A stretch of DNA of 64,000 bases. Source: Candidatus Fermentibacter sp. (GTDB taxonomy: Bacteria > Fermentibacterota > Fermentibacteria > Fermentibacterales > Fermentibacteraceae). Where the stretch lies: assembly GCA_030373045.1 (NCBI GenBank), contig JAUCPW010000003.1:1-64000 (forward strand). Direction: 5' to 3'. Shown here piece by piece: positions 52,978-61,489 of the stretch; the stretch's first letter is position 1, and every line of letters starts with the position of its first letter. The position numbers were made by a program, and so were the translations under genes. A model generated the notes under the pieces. That model saw only the letters and a list, made by a program, of their open reading frames with translations, made no database searches and was not told the origin of the DNA.

Positions 52978-53220
52978 GTGGGAACGGCGAAGATAGCCAT
53001 CAGTCTCGATGAAGCGATGCTGAAGCATCTCGACGAGCTCGTGTCGGAGTCCCGGTATCCCAGCCGGAGTCGAGCCATCCAGAAGGCGATACAGGCCCTT
53101 CTGGAACGAACATCCGGCTCCCGTCTGGCCAGGGAGTGCTCGAAGCTCGATCCCGGGGAGGAGATGGCTGTCGCCGAGGAGGGCATTAGCAGCGAGATCG
53201 GATCATGGCCGGAATACTGA
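52978..53220 (+). CDS. mazE: Ribbon-helix-helix antitoxin (MazE-type)
   Basis: 80 residues. The N-terminal KIAISLDEAMLKHLDELVSESRYPSRSRAIQKAIQALL is a ribbon-helix-helix DNA-binding domain; the C-terminal tail should wrap the toxin. GTG 52978 has GGAGG 7 bases upstream. It overlaps the toxin gene by 16 nt. Confidence 0.88.
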   Translation: MGTAKIAISLDEAMLKHLDELVSESRYPSRSRAIQKAIQALLERTSGSRLARECSKLDPGEEMAVAEEGISSEIGSWPEY

Positions 53221-53543
53221 GGGGCGATGTAGTCTGGGCGGATCTGAACCCGACCATGGGGCATGAGCAATCTGGACGGAGGCCGGTCCTGATCCTCAGC
53301 CGCGATGTCTTCAACGACCGGTCGGGAACCGTGATCGCCGTTGCCGTCACGAGTCAGGAACCGCGGGCAGGCTTCCCTCTGACCTTCTGTCTGGACACCG
53401 AGGAACTCCCGAAGAGATCCTGGGTCAGGATCGGTCAGATCAGAACACTGTCGGTCCAGCGAATGGGAGAGAAGATCACGAGGATCTCGCCCGAGAATCT
53501 GGAGCGTGTCATTGCCGGGCTGAACGAGATCATCGGGGGTTGA
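53205..53543 (+). CDS. mazF: MazF-family mRNA interferase toxin
   Basis: 112 residues. GDVVWADLNPTMGHEQSGRRPVLILS with the later SWVRIGQIRTLS and LERVIAGLNEII are the MazF/PemK signatures. It cleaves RNA and is held inactive by the RHH antitoxin. Complete and in frame. Confidence 0.93.
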   Translation: MAGILRGDVVWADLNPTMGHEQSGRRPVLILSRDVFNDRSGTVIAVAVTSQEPRAGFPLTFCLDTEELPKRSWVRIGQIRTLSVQRMGEKITRISPENLERVIAGLNEIIGG

Positions 53544-53672
53544 TGGCGGCATGAAGCAGTCTCTGAGATTGAACTGCTTTCCCTTTCTGAGTCGCGCCGA
53601 TGGATAACATCCGATCTGAAGCCGGCAGGCCGCTGCCCGGCGGACCGTGACCGCAGAGAATGAGCGGGTGAG

Positions 53673-54032
53673 ATGGATCCGAAGCTGAAGGGGATTCTCC
53701 GGCACATCGCTGGGTGCTGCGTGTGCAGTATTCTGGTGTTCGGGATCGTCTATGCGGCCGTACTGGTTCGCTTCACTTCGGAATATGAGAGAGAGGGCGG
53801 GACGACCAGCCTCCTGTCCACGGCGGCGCAGAACATCCTCCGGGTGCTCGTCTTCCTGCCCGGACTCCTCGGGAACGGTGACTGCTTCGGTCAGCACTCG
53901 AACGACGTCTGGTCCTGGATCAACATACTGCTCGACGGGTGCGTGCTCTACATCATCTGGTCCGTCGTACGCGGCAGGCGAAGAAGGCGGGGCGATAGCA
54001 GCACCCGACAGGGCAGCGGTTCTCAGAGCTGA
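53673..54032 (+). CDS. Two-span membrane protein, unknown
   Basis: 119 residues with hydrophobic segments at about 11-31 and 83-101, an acidic loop between them and an Arg-rich tail (RGRRRRRGD). No named family recognised. GGTGAG is the only ribosome-like site, so confidence is moderate. Confidence 0.55.
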   Translation: MDPKLKGILRHIAGCCVCSILVFGIVYAAVLVRFTSEYEREGGTTSLLSTAAQNILRVLVFLPGLLGNGDCFGQHSNDVWSWINILLDGCVLYIIWSVVRGRRRRRGDSSTRQGSGSQS

Positions 54033-54116
54033 CAAGCATCCTGCCTGGAGACTGGTATCCCGGCGCAGCCCCAGAGGACTCGTCGATTCATCCACGAGAG
54101 GAAACGAGGACGAGAG

Positions 54117-54566
54117 ATGACGCAGATCGACAGAAAAGAGCTAACGGCTCCATGCGGGATCGACTGTTTCAACTGCCAGGTGCTCGAGTCCAACATCACG
54201 GAAGAGACCAGGAGGCGGATCGCAGAGAGGCGCGGGGTCGATCCTTCCCTGGTGTCCTGCAGGGGATGCAGGGTGCAGGGCGGATACTGCGTCCTGGTCG
54301 ACTCGTGCGAGACTCTGGAGTGCGTCCGCTCGAAGGGGGTCTCGTTCTGCTTCGAGTGCGGCGAGTTCCCATGCCTGAAACTCGCCCCGGCCCAGGAGGG
54401 GGCTGCGGTGTTCCCGCACAACATGAAGGTCTTCAACCTATGCCGGATGAAGGCTGTCGGTGTCGGGAAGTGGGCGGAGGAAGAGGCATCGCGCATCCGC
54501 GACCTCTACTACACCGGGCGGTTCGTGCCGGGTTCCGGCCCTGTGGACAGGGAGCCCGGCAACTGA
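54117..54566 (+). CDS. DUF3795-type cysteine-rich protein (intact)
   Basis: 149 residues, the only complete copy of the four DUF3795-type genes in this region. Cysteine pattern: PCGIDCFNCQV, SCRGCR, YCVLVDSCETLEC, FCFECGEFPC. Members probably bind zinc or Fe-S; function unknown. The gene starts at ATG 54117 with GAGAGATG upstream. Confidence 0.8.
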   Translation: MTQIDRKELTAPCGIDCFNCQVLESNITEETRRRIAERRGVDPSLVSCRGCRVQGGYCVLVDSCETLECVRSKGVSFCFECGEFPCLKLAPAQEGAAVFPHNMKVFNLCRMKAVGVGKWAEEEASRIRDLYYTGRFVPGSGPVDREPGN

Positions 54567-54680
54567 ACCACCTCTGCAAGGCCGCTCGACCGGTTGATCC
54601 TCGAACCCTACGCTACTGGAAGAGGATCGAAGGGGAGGCCTGACCGAAGAATGACGGGCTGAGGAGCACGATATCCGATC

Positions 54681-55151
54681 ATGGCCTACTACAGGGATCT
54701 CAGCAGGTTCCGATACGAATCCGGGCTGCTTCACGGCGGCCTCAGCGTCGGCTGGCTGACATGGTGGCTGCCTTACCGCAGAGGGAGGGCTCCGGAAGGA
54801 TTCCCCGCTGCGCTCCTGGATCTGTGCATGGGACCGAAGGCGGTGCAGCATCGAGGACTGCACTACTGCCCGTTCTGCTTCCGATGGAGACAGGGCTCTC
54901 CGATACGGCTGAGGCATGACGGCAGGGAGGCCCTTCTCGGGGGTTCGATCGTCGCCGTCCGTCACCCGGATGGTACGATCTTCGCCGCTCCGGACCTGAT
55001 CTGCCACTATGTCGAGATCCACCGATACCTTCCCCCTGCGAAGTTCATCGAAGCCGTGCTCGATTGGAAGAAAGGGCTCGAGGCTGTCGAGGCTCCCGCA
55101 GGCTCGACCCCGAATCTACGGGGGCGGGAGGATCGCCCCGGAGCCAGGTAG
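54681..55151 (+). CDS. Hypothetical protein (DUF7919-like pattern)
   Basis: 156 residues beginning MAYYRDLSRFRYESG, then SVGWL ... PEGFPAALLDLC, CPFCFR and LICHYVEIHRYLPPAKFIEAV. This resembles a small family (DUF7919) often found near toxin or immunity loci; the match is from memory of the pattern only. The CPFC pair may bind a metal. Confidence 0.6.
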   Translation: MAYYRDLSRFRYESGLLHGGLSVGWLTWWLPYRRGRAPEGFPAALLDLCMGPKAVQHRGLHYCPFCFRWRQGSPIRLRHDGREALLGGSIVAVRHPDGTIFAAPDLICHYVEIHRYLPPAKFIEAVLDWKKGLEAVEAPAGSTPNLRGREDRPGAR

Positions 55152-55157
55152 GAGCCG

Positions 55158-55685
55158 ATGCCCGAATTGCTGAGTATCTGCGAGGGCGATATCACGAAGC
55201 TGGCGGTCGATGCGATCGTCAACGCGGCCAACTGCTCGCTGCTGGGCGGGGGAGGCGTCGACGGGGCGATCCACCGGGCGGCCGGGCCGGATCTCCTGCG
55301 CGAATGCAGGCTGCTGGGCGGGTGCAGGGTGGGGCATGCGAAAATAACTTCCGGCTACAGGCTGCCCGCCCGGTACGTCATCCATACCGTGGGGCCGGTC
55401 TGGAAGGGCGGCGGGCACGGCGAACCCGGGCTGCTGGCGGAATGCTACCGGTCGAGCCTCGCACTGGCTGCCGGTCACGGGATCCGGACGATCGCGTTCC
55501 CGGCGATCAGTTGCGGGATATACGGCTACCCGATCGATCAGGCCTCGCGGATCGCGGTGCGGGAGGTCGACTCCTTCACCCGCGAGCCGGGCGGGTTCGA
55601 TCAGGTGTTGTTCGTCTGCTTCGGGCCGGATGCGGCGGAAGCCTACCGGCTGGCGCTGGAGGAACTCCGTTTCGGGGCTCGCTGA
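55158..55685 (+). CDS. Macrodomain protein (O-acetyl-ADP-ribose deacetylase-like)
   Basis: 175 residues. [26 protein letters not shown] is the ADP-ribose-binding loop and [12 protein letters not shown] the second diphosphate loop, as in YmdB-type MacroD enzymes. It removes ADP-ribose from proteins or hydrolyses O-acetyl-ADP-ribose. It starts 6 nt after the upstream gene, suggesting they are co-transcribed. Confidence 0.92.
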   Translation: MPELLSICEGDITKLAVDAIVNAANCSLLGGGGVDGAIHRAAGPDLLRECRLLGGCRVGHAKITSGYRLPARYVIHTVGPVWKGGGHGEPGLLAECYRSSLALAAGHGIRTIAFPAISCGIYGYPIDQASRIAVREVDSFTREPGGFDQVLFVCFGPDAAEAYRLALEELRFGAR

Positions 55686-55754
55686 GAGCGCGGGAACGGT
55701 ACGTTCTGTCCGGCATGGATCAGGCGCTTCAGGGGTGAAGAGGAGGATGTGGAG

Positions 55755-56486
55755 ATGGCGGTCGGGAACGGCAGAGTGGTGCTCATCACAGGAGCGAACA
55801 AGGGCCTGGGCAGGGAGATCGGGCGGCAGCTCGGCGCGCTCGGGTACACGGTGGTCCTCGGCGCGAGGGACGAGAAGGCAGGCGCAGCAGCCGCGGAGGA
55901 ACTCAAGGCTGCAGGATACGATGCCCACACGGTCCGCCTCGACGTAACCAGCCCCGGCGACATCACCGGCCTTACGGGCTATCTCGGGAAGACGTTCGGA
56001 AAGCTCGACGTGCTCGTGAACAATGCCGGCATCGCCCTCGAGTGGGACGGGAAGCCGACGGATGTCGACAAGGTCCGCCGTACGCTCGAGGTCAACCTGG
56101 TCGCACCCTTCGCGGTCACCGAGGCCCTCGTTCCTCTGTTGTCGAAGAGCGACGACGCACGCGTGATCAACCAGTCGTCGATGCTCGGCTCGCTGGGATC
56201 CGGCGAGACGATGTGGGACCAGATCGGGTGCTTCATGACAGTGGGGTACTCCACCTCGAAGGCGGGGCTCGACATGCTCACGCTGATCCAGTCGAGGACC
56301 CTGGCGGGCAAGGGGATCGTGGTCGCCGCCTCCCATCCCGGGTGGGCGAAGACCGACCTCGGGTCCCAGGCGGCCCCGATGGAGGTCGACGAAGGTGCTC
56401 AAACCGCCGTCGAGCTCGTGACGATCGCCCGGGAGAAGTTCCCCAACGGCCAGCTCGTCCACAAGGGTGAGCGCGTGGCCTGGTAG
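55755..56486 (+). CDS. Short-chain dehydrogenase/reductase
   Basis: 243 residues. Cofactor motif TGANKGLGREIG, VNNAG, the catalytic Ser in NQSSMLGS and YxxxK (YSTSKAGL). The arrangement resembles carbonyl reductase-type SDRs (NADPH-dependent). AGGAGG lies 8 bases before ATG 55755. Confidence 0.9.
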   Translation: MAVGNGRVVLITGANKGLGREIGRQLGALGYTVVLGARDEKAGAAAAEELKAAGYDAHTVRLDVTSPGDITGLTGYLGKTFGKLDVLVNNAGIALEWDGKPTDVDKVRRTLEVNLVAPFAVTEALVPLLSKSDDARVINQSSMLGSLGSGETMWDQIGCFMTVGYSTSKAGLDMLTLIQSRTLAGKGIVVAASHPGWAKTDLGSQAAPMEVDEGAQTAVELVTIAREKFPNGQLVHKGERVAW

Positions 56487-56645
56487 GGTTACTCGCCCAG
56501 CGTGACAGCCCGTCGATCCGGAGCACGAATCCGACTGCCGGGTGACGGGATGCCCGCCATGGGTCCAGGCAGTATGTTCATAACTCTCCGATGTATCGGG
56601 GTATTCGGGAAACACGACTCTGGCGCCGACAAGGAGAAGGAGTCC

Positions 56646-57014
56646 ATGAACGACGATCGACATGCACCGATCCGGACGATCCGCTGGACAGCCCGTATCC
56701 TGGCGGTGGCGTGCGTAGGGCTGATCCTGGCGTTCCTGGTCGGCGAGGGCTTCCGCCCATCCCTGATCCAGCCCGGAGAGTGGTTCGGACTGGTGTTCTT
56801 CCCCATCGGCATCTGCGCGGGGATGATCGTGGCCTGGTGGCGTGAGGGCCTCGGCGGGGCGATCACGGTCGGGAGCCTCGCGGCCTTCTACCTCGTCCAT
56901 CTCGCTACGGCCGGCACGTTTCCGAGGGGATGGGCATTCCTCCTCTTCACCGTGCCGGGATTCCTGTTCCTCGCGAGCTGGATGCAGTCGCGCAGAGCCT
57001 GTACGTCCGCCTGA
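56646..57014 (+). CDS. Four-span membrane protein, DUF7670-like
   Basis: 122 residues with about four hydrophobic segments (22-42, 50-68, 76-92, 97-113) and polar termini. The RWTARILAVACVGLILAFLVGEG start recalls the small DUF7670 group. AAGGAGAAGGAG precedes the ATG. Function unknown. Confidence 0.65.
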   Translation: MNDDRHAPIRTIRWTARILAVACVGLILAFLVGEGFRPSLIQPGEWFGLVFFPIGICAGMIVAWWREGLGGAITVGSLAAFYLVHLATAGTFPRGWAFLLFTVPGFLFLASWMQSRRACTSA

Positions 57015-57195
57015 TCCGATCCGGCAGGCGGCCGGTCGCGGGCGGAGAGAGCGGCTAGGCGAGAGGATGCCGCCTGGAAGCCGAAGGAGGCGCCCATCGC
57101 GAATGCATCCTGCGGTGAACGGCTGCTCCTGAGCCGCGTATTACTCCTTTTCCGATGAAGACTCGGTTGCATGAACCCCTCGCCCGGTTTCACCG

Positions 57196-57326
57196 GTCTG
57201 AAACAGGTCGGAAACGGGATCGCTCTTCCGGCGATCTGCTCCTTGACACGATTATATGACGCAGTGATGATGACCTCGACTAGCTAATGCAGACGATTCC
57301 AGGGGAAACTCAGACTCTGCACGATC
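57196..57326 (+). repeat. Repeat family 2, copy B (~131 bp)
   Basis: Starts GTCTGAAACAGGTCGGAAAC then GGGATC, and contains CTTGACACGATTATATGACG and AACTCAGACTCTGCACGATCG. Similar along its whole length to copy A at 50540-50671. It occupies the last part of a 334-base gap upstream of the cation exporter; nothing else is seen in that gap. Confidence 0.6.
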
Positions 57327-57348
57327 GATACAGGGCAAGAGAAACGAA

Positions 57349-58293
57349 ATGGGACACGGACACCACGGGCATGACCACCATCACCCTGTGAACTATGGCC
57401 GGGCGTTTGCCATCGGTATCATTCTGAACGTTGCGTTTGTCTTGGTGGAAGTGTTCTTTGGGCTTATGGCGGATTCTCTTGCGTTGCTGGCCGATGCAGG
57501 GCACAATTTGAGCGACGTGGTCGGTCTGGTAGTGGCCTGGGGCGCGAGTTGGCTCTCGCAATGGCATCCCACCGACAAATACACCTACGGCTTCCGCAGA
57601 TCGTCGATACTGGCCGCCCTCATCAACGCCCTTCTTCTGATCGTAGCCATCGGCGGCATCGTCTGGGAAGCCATCGGTCGCCTCATGCATCCAGTCGCGG
57701 CCCATGCACCAACCATCATCTGGGTGGCCGCTGTCGGAGTCGGAATCAATGCAGCTACCGCGCTCCTGTTCATCGCGGGACGGAGATCGGATCTGAATAT
57801 CCGCGGGGCTTACCTGCACATGGCCGCCGATGCGGCCATTTCGGCCGGGGTTGTAGTGGCTGGCATCCTGATCGCCCTCACGGGCATCCAGATACTCGAC
57901 CCGGTGATAAGCATCGTCGTTGCCGCGATCATCTTCACTGGAACCTGGGGTCTTCTGCGGCAATCCATGAACCTGGCCATCGACGCGGTACCAGAGCAGA
58001 TAGACGCGGATCAGGTAGCCCGTTTCCTCTCATCACTCCCTGCAGTCAAGAACGTTCATCATCTTCACATCTGGGGTTTGAGCACGACGGATGTAGCGCT
58101 GACTGCACACATGGTTCTTTCCCGCCCCGACAACAATGATGTGCTGCTGGCACAGATACGCGAAGAGCTTCACCATCGTTTCGACATCAACCACGCCACA
58201 GTTCAGTTTGAATCCTCGGAATCGGGAATATGCCTGACAAAGTGCTGCACCCTGCATTCCTGCCGCGGCGGCAAGGATGAAGGCGGGCGCTGA
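57349..58293 (+). CDS. Cation diffusion facilitator (Zn2+/Co2+ exporter)
   Basis: 314 residues. A His-rich N-terminus (MGHGHHGHDHHH), six membrane spans, the transport-site motifs ADAGHNLSD (His52/Asp56) and HMAADA, and a C-terminal metallochaperone-like domain (FDINHATVQFE) ending in Cys/His (CCTLHSC). It exports Zn or similar ions by proton antiport. Base composition is less GC-rich than the neighbours, hinting at recent acquisition. Confidence 0.92.
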   Translation: MGHGHHGHDHHHPVNYGRAFAIGIILNVAFVLVEVFFGLMADSLALLADAGHNLSDVVGLVVAWGASWLSQWHPTDKYTYGFRRSSILAALINALLLIVAIGGIVWEAIGRLMHPVAAHAPTIIWVAAVGVGINAATALLFIAGRRSDLNIRGAYLHMAADAAISAGVVVAGILIALTGIQILDPVISIVVAAIIFTGTWGLLRQSMNLAIDAVPEQIDADQVARFLSSLPAVKNVHHLHIWGLSTTDVALTAHMVLSRPDNNDVLLAQIREELHHRFDINHATVQFESSESGICLTKCCTLHSCRGGKDEGGR

Positions 58294-58383
58294 TATTCCC
58301 GAAGCTTCGCGATTCGGAAACGACGGGATCGAGCAGTGTCATCACCGAGGATTAGCCCACCGATGGGTATCGCGCCCCACCTC

Positions 58384-59196
58384 TCAATCGGCTGACGATT
58401 CGACGTAATTGCTGATGGAGGGTGCTGCATTCTCCGGCACGCGGCAGTGCTCGAAGCAGATGCCGCAGCTGATGCACTTCGTGGTGTCGATGTAGATGTA
58501 GAAGTCCTCGTCCCAGTAGAGCGCATCCACGGGGCAGTGCGGGGTGCCGATCACGGCATGGCAGGTTGACGTTCCTCCGCTGTTGCAGTGCTGGCATCGT
58601 TCGAGATCGTTGACGTATCTGATCCTGTAGGCATCGGCCGTGCAGGCGACCTCCTCGGAGGGGGCGCCCGAGGCCGAGTAGGCGCGGATCGCGAAGTAGT
58701 ACCAGGTGTCGTACTTCGTGTCGGTAATAGCGTTCACGGGGCAGACCAGCACGCACTGGCCGCAGGACGTGCACGAATCGGGGTTTATCACCGCGCGGCC
58801 GCCTGTCAGGGTCATCGCATTCTGGGGGCAGGCATCGACGCAGAGGCCGCAGCCGATGCAGGTGTTCTCGAAGACGACGGGATCGAGGGAGACCCAGCAG
58901 GTATCCTGACCGCCCGCCACGGTGTCGACCGGCACGGCGACGTCCCAGTTCGATTCGTCGATGCAGGCGGTCGAAACACGGACTTCGTAGTGATCGGCCT
59001 CATCGGAGGGAGTCCAGTGCAGGACGAAGACGGGATACTCGCCACTGTTCCAGGGATAGTACGAGCAGGGCGTGTATCCGGTGTCCACCAGGAGGGCAGA
59101 CGTGAAATCAGGTGCTGGCCCGGAACCATCGTTTGCGCTGAGACAGGCGCAGGCACCGGCGAGGATCAGGAAAAATACGAGAGTCAACCGATGCAT
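58384..59196 (-). CDS. Exported polyferredoxin inserted in an FnIII-type domain
   Basis: 270 residues. A signal peptide (1-about 20) leads to an FnIII-like start (YPVFVLHWTPSDEADHYEVRVST). The FnIII reading is interrupted by a 2[4Fe-4S] ferredoxin (Cys113, 116, 119, 123 and Cys142, 145, 148, 152), resumes at WYYFAIRAYSASGAPS (165-180), and is followed by further Cys sites at 201, 204, 212, 221 (atypical spacing) and 241, 244, 247, 251, so up to four clusters. A cysteine-cluster protein outside the cytoplasm is unusual; it may be periplasmic, tied to membrane electron flow. On the strand opposite to its neighbours. Confidence 0.82.
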   Translation of the reverse strand: MHRLTLVFFLILAGACACLSANDGSGPAPDFTSALLVDTGYTPCSYYPWNSGEYPVFVLHWTPSDEADHYEVRVSTACIDESNWDVAVPVDTVAGGQDTCWVSLDPVVFENTCIGCGLCVDACPQNAMTLTGGRAVINPDSCTSCGQCVLVCPVNAITDTKYDTWYYFAIRAYSASGAPSEEVACTADAYRIRYVNDLERCQHCNSGGTSTCHAVIGTPHCPVDALYWDEDFYIYIDTTKCISCGICFEHCRVPENAAPSISNYVESSAD

Positions 59197-59494
59197 TGCT
59201 CCCCATCGAGGCCGGGACGAACGGGACCGTTCGGCTATCGGCGCAATCCGGATGCTTTGTGAGACTACGTGCTAAAACCATAGCCACAGGGGATGAGGGC
59301 AGCAAGGCTCCGGGTCGGACCGGGTCTGTTGCCGGGTGAGGGAGCAGTTGATTGCCGGCACGATTGTCGTCACACACGATGGACCTGCAGGCGGACTCGC
59401 CTGTTGCACGGACGGTCTGCGAGTCGCATAGTTTTCGGGAAATCGGACTGCATGACGGGCGAAGTGGCGCCATACCGCCCGCGATGGAGCAACC

Positions 59495-59760
59495 GTGCTC
59501 GCCTGCTGCGGTATCGACTGCGCCGCCTGCCGGATCCGCAGATGTGCAGTCGGGACAGGCGTACGGTACTGTGCCGCATGCACTGTTTCGAGTCCTGCGG
59601 GCTCATGGGCGACGTCCTTGCGGGGGACCCCGAAACTCGTTGCGACGAACCCGGGAAGCTGCGCAGAAGGCCCGCATGGCTCAGGGAGAGATGTCTGGAG
59701 CACATCGAGGATCGTGCAGCCCGTGCCGGCGAACAGCGCCGGGGAGGTAGAGATGACTGA
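59495..59760 (+). pseudogene. DUF3795-type gene with a frameshift
   Basis: GTG 59495 (TGGAG upstream) begins CCGIDCAACRIRR, which then reads into non-protein sequence; in the neighbouring frame the reading HCFESCGLMGDVLAGDPETRC to the TGA at 59758-59760 is protein-like and overlaps the next start as in normal operons. A single-base indel near 59575 joins the two. Could be a real defect or a sequencing error. Confidence 0.45.
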
Positions 59761-60205
59761 GCAGAGCAAGTACATGACCGATCCGGAGGGGCCGCCTGAT
59801 GAAACGCGGGTGGCGGAATGGGTCGGTCAGTCAGCATTCAGGTTCTGGAAGCGCATGGCCGGGCTGATCGAGGAGACCTGGCCGGGCGTTTTCGTACCGG
59901 AGTGGCTCTACGGCGGCAGGAAGCACGGATGGTCGCTCCGGTACAAGAAAAGCAGGTCATTCTGCACTTTCGTACCCGAAAAGGGCCGCTTCTCCATCCT
60001 CATCACCTTCGGAGCCGAACAGCGGGCCGGTGTAGAGACGACGAGGGGCGATCTATCACAGGAGACTCGGTCGGGCTACGACCAGGCGCCGGTCTTCACC
60101 GACGGGAAGTGGTTCCTCATGGCGATCGATTCGGACCGGGCGGTCGAGGATGCGGCGAGGCTCCTGTCCGTGAAGCGGAAGCCGGGCCACGCGAGAAGGT
60201 CATGA
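59753..60205 (+). CDS. DUF3788-family protein
   Basis: 150 residues. TWPGVFVPEWLYGGRKHGWSLRYKKSRSFCTFVPEKGRFSILITFG ... YDQAPVFTDGKWFLMAIDS is the DUF3788 pattern, a small cytosolic fold of unknown role often found near toxin/stress genes. ATG 59753 has GGGGAGG upstream and overlaps the preceding broken gene. Confidence 0.82.
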   Translation: MTEQSKYMTDPEGPPDETRVAEWVGQSAFRFWKRMAGLIEETWPGVFVPEWLYGGRKHGWSLRYKKSRSFCTFVPEKGRFSILITFGAEQRAGVETTRGDLSQETRSGYDQAPVFTDGKWFLMAIDSDRAVEDAARLLSVKRKPGHARRS

Positions 60206-60227
60206 AGCAAGCCGGGAGATCCCGGGG

Positions 60228-60776
60228 ATGAACCATCCGGAGATAGGCATCTGCGGCCTCTCGTGCCGCCTGTGCCCGCGGTTCCATACAGCAGGCACCA
60301 GCCGCTGCGAAGGATGCAGGGGCGGTAACCGGGTGGCGGCAGGCTGCCCCTTCATCACATGCGCAGTGAAGCGCAGGGGCATCGAGTTCTGCTGGGACTG
60401 CGGGGATGCCTGCACCTGCGAAAGATAGGCGAACCACCGGGCCGCCGGGCGGGTGCGCGATTCGTTCACCTGCTATGCCTCGCTCGAGGCTAACATCTCG
60501 AAGGTCGCCCGCGACGGGTTCGAGTCGTTCCTCGAAGAACAGAGCCTCCGCGGCAGCCTCCTCGACGAGATGCTCGACCGGTTCGACGAGGGTCGTTCGA
60601 AGTCGTACTACTGCATCGCCGCGACCCTCCTCGATCCTTCGGAACTGCGCGCCGCAATCGATAAGGCTTCTGATTCGTACGGCACCTGCGACGTGCGCGA
60701 GAGGGCGAAGGCCCTTCACACACTCCTCGACGAGGCTGCCTGCAGGCGATCCTTGAGGCTCGCACTGCGCAGGTGA
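60228..60776 (+). pseudogene. DUF3795-type gene interrupted by an in-frame TAG
   Basis: The frame from ATG 60228 reads ICGLSCRLCPRFHTAG ... FCWDCGDACTCER then TAG (60426-60428) and continues without a frame change as VRDSFTCYASLEANI ... EGRSKSYYCIAATLLDP to TGA at 60774-60776. Both halves match one DUF3795 protein; the stop falls where relatives have a residue such as Trp (CERW). Either a nonsense mutation (for example TGG to TAG) or, less likely, an amber read as sense. Confidence 0.75.
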
Positions 60777-60848
60777 AGCTCCGAGAGCATCGATCGGGCC
60801 GGATGCAGGCTTGAATTGGTGAGTCGGGTCGAAGACAGGGAGGGAATC

Positions 60849-61343
60849 ATGGCTCGGTCTGGGACCAGGCAGATCGCAGGGCTCGTGTTCTGGCTCGCCG
60901 TCTCGTTCGCTGCCGCCGCGATCGGGGGAGTCGCCACCATGAGCGCCGGCCCATTCTACTCGCAGCTCGTCCGTCCCGGGTGGGCGCCGCCTGGATGGCT
61001 TTTCGGCCCCGTCTGGACAGTCCTCTTCTCGATGATGGGCGTATCCGCATGGCTCGTCTGGCGGGTCGGAGGCTTCCGCGGCGCGAAGCCCGCTATCGTC
61101 CTGTTCCTGGTTCAGCTCGCCTTCAATGCCCTGTGGAGCTGGCTCTTCTTCAAATGGCAGCTGGGCGCCGCCTCATTCGTCGAGATCGTCCTGCTGTGGG
61201 CGCTCATCCTGGCAACGATCGCCGCATTCCGGCGTATCAGGCCAACCGCTGCGGCGCTCCTCATCCCGTACCTGCTGTGGGTCACCTTCGCGTCCGCGCT
61301 CACCTTCAGCGTGTGGAGGATGAATCCGCAGTTACTCGGATGA
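60849..61343 (+). CDS. tspO: TspO/MBR-family protein
   Basis: 164 residues, five membrane helices. The loop RPGWAPPGWLFGPVWTVLFSMMGVSAWLVW is the TspO signature, with Trp residues lining the porphyrin pocket. It binds tetrapyrroles or acts in stress signalling. GGGAGG lies before ATG 60849. Confidence 0.92.
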   Translation: MARSGTRQIAGLVFWLAVSFAAAAIGGVATMSAGPFYSQLVRPGWAPPGWLFGPVWTVLFSMMGVSAWLVWRVGGFRGAKPAIVLFLVQLAFNALWSWLFFKWQLGAASFVEIVLLWALILATIAAFRRIRPTAAALLIPYLLWVTFASALTFSVWRMNPQLLG

Positions 61344-61489
61344 TGGGATGATCCGATCAGGATGACAGCCCGCCCATCCGCACCACGGCCGCGGAACCGA
61401 CTGGGAATCGTTATGATCGGTTCGATGGAAACGCTGTCTTCCGGACGGCGCTGACAACGGAGCGGCAGAGGCCGGACCGTCCCGGCAGG

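Noticed and set aside
56502-56545. Weak similarity of 56502-56545 to 61368-61415 (both begin TGACAGCCCG soon after a stop)
   Set aside because: Similarity fades after about 20 bases with gaps; not enough to call a third repeat family.
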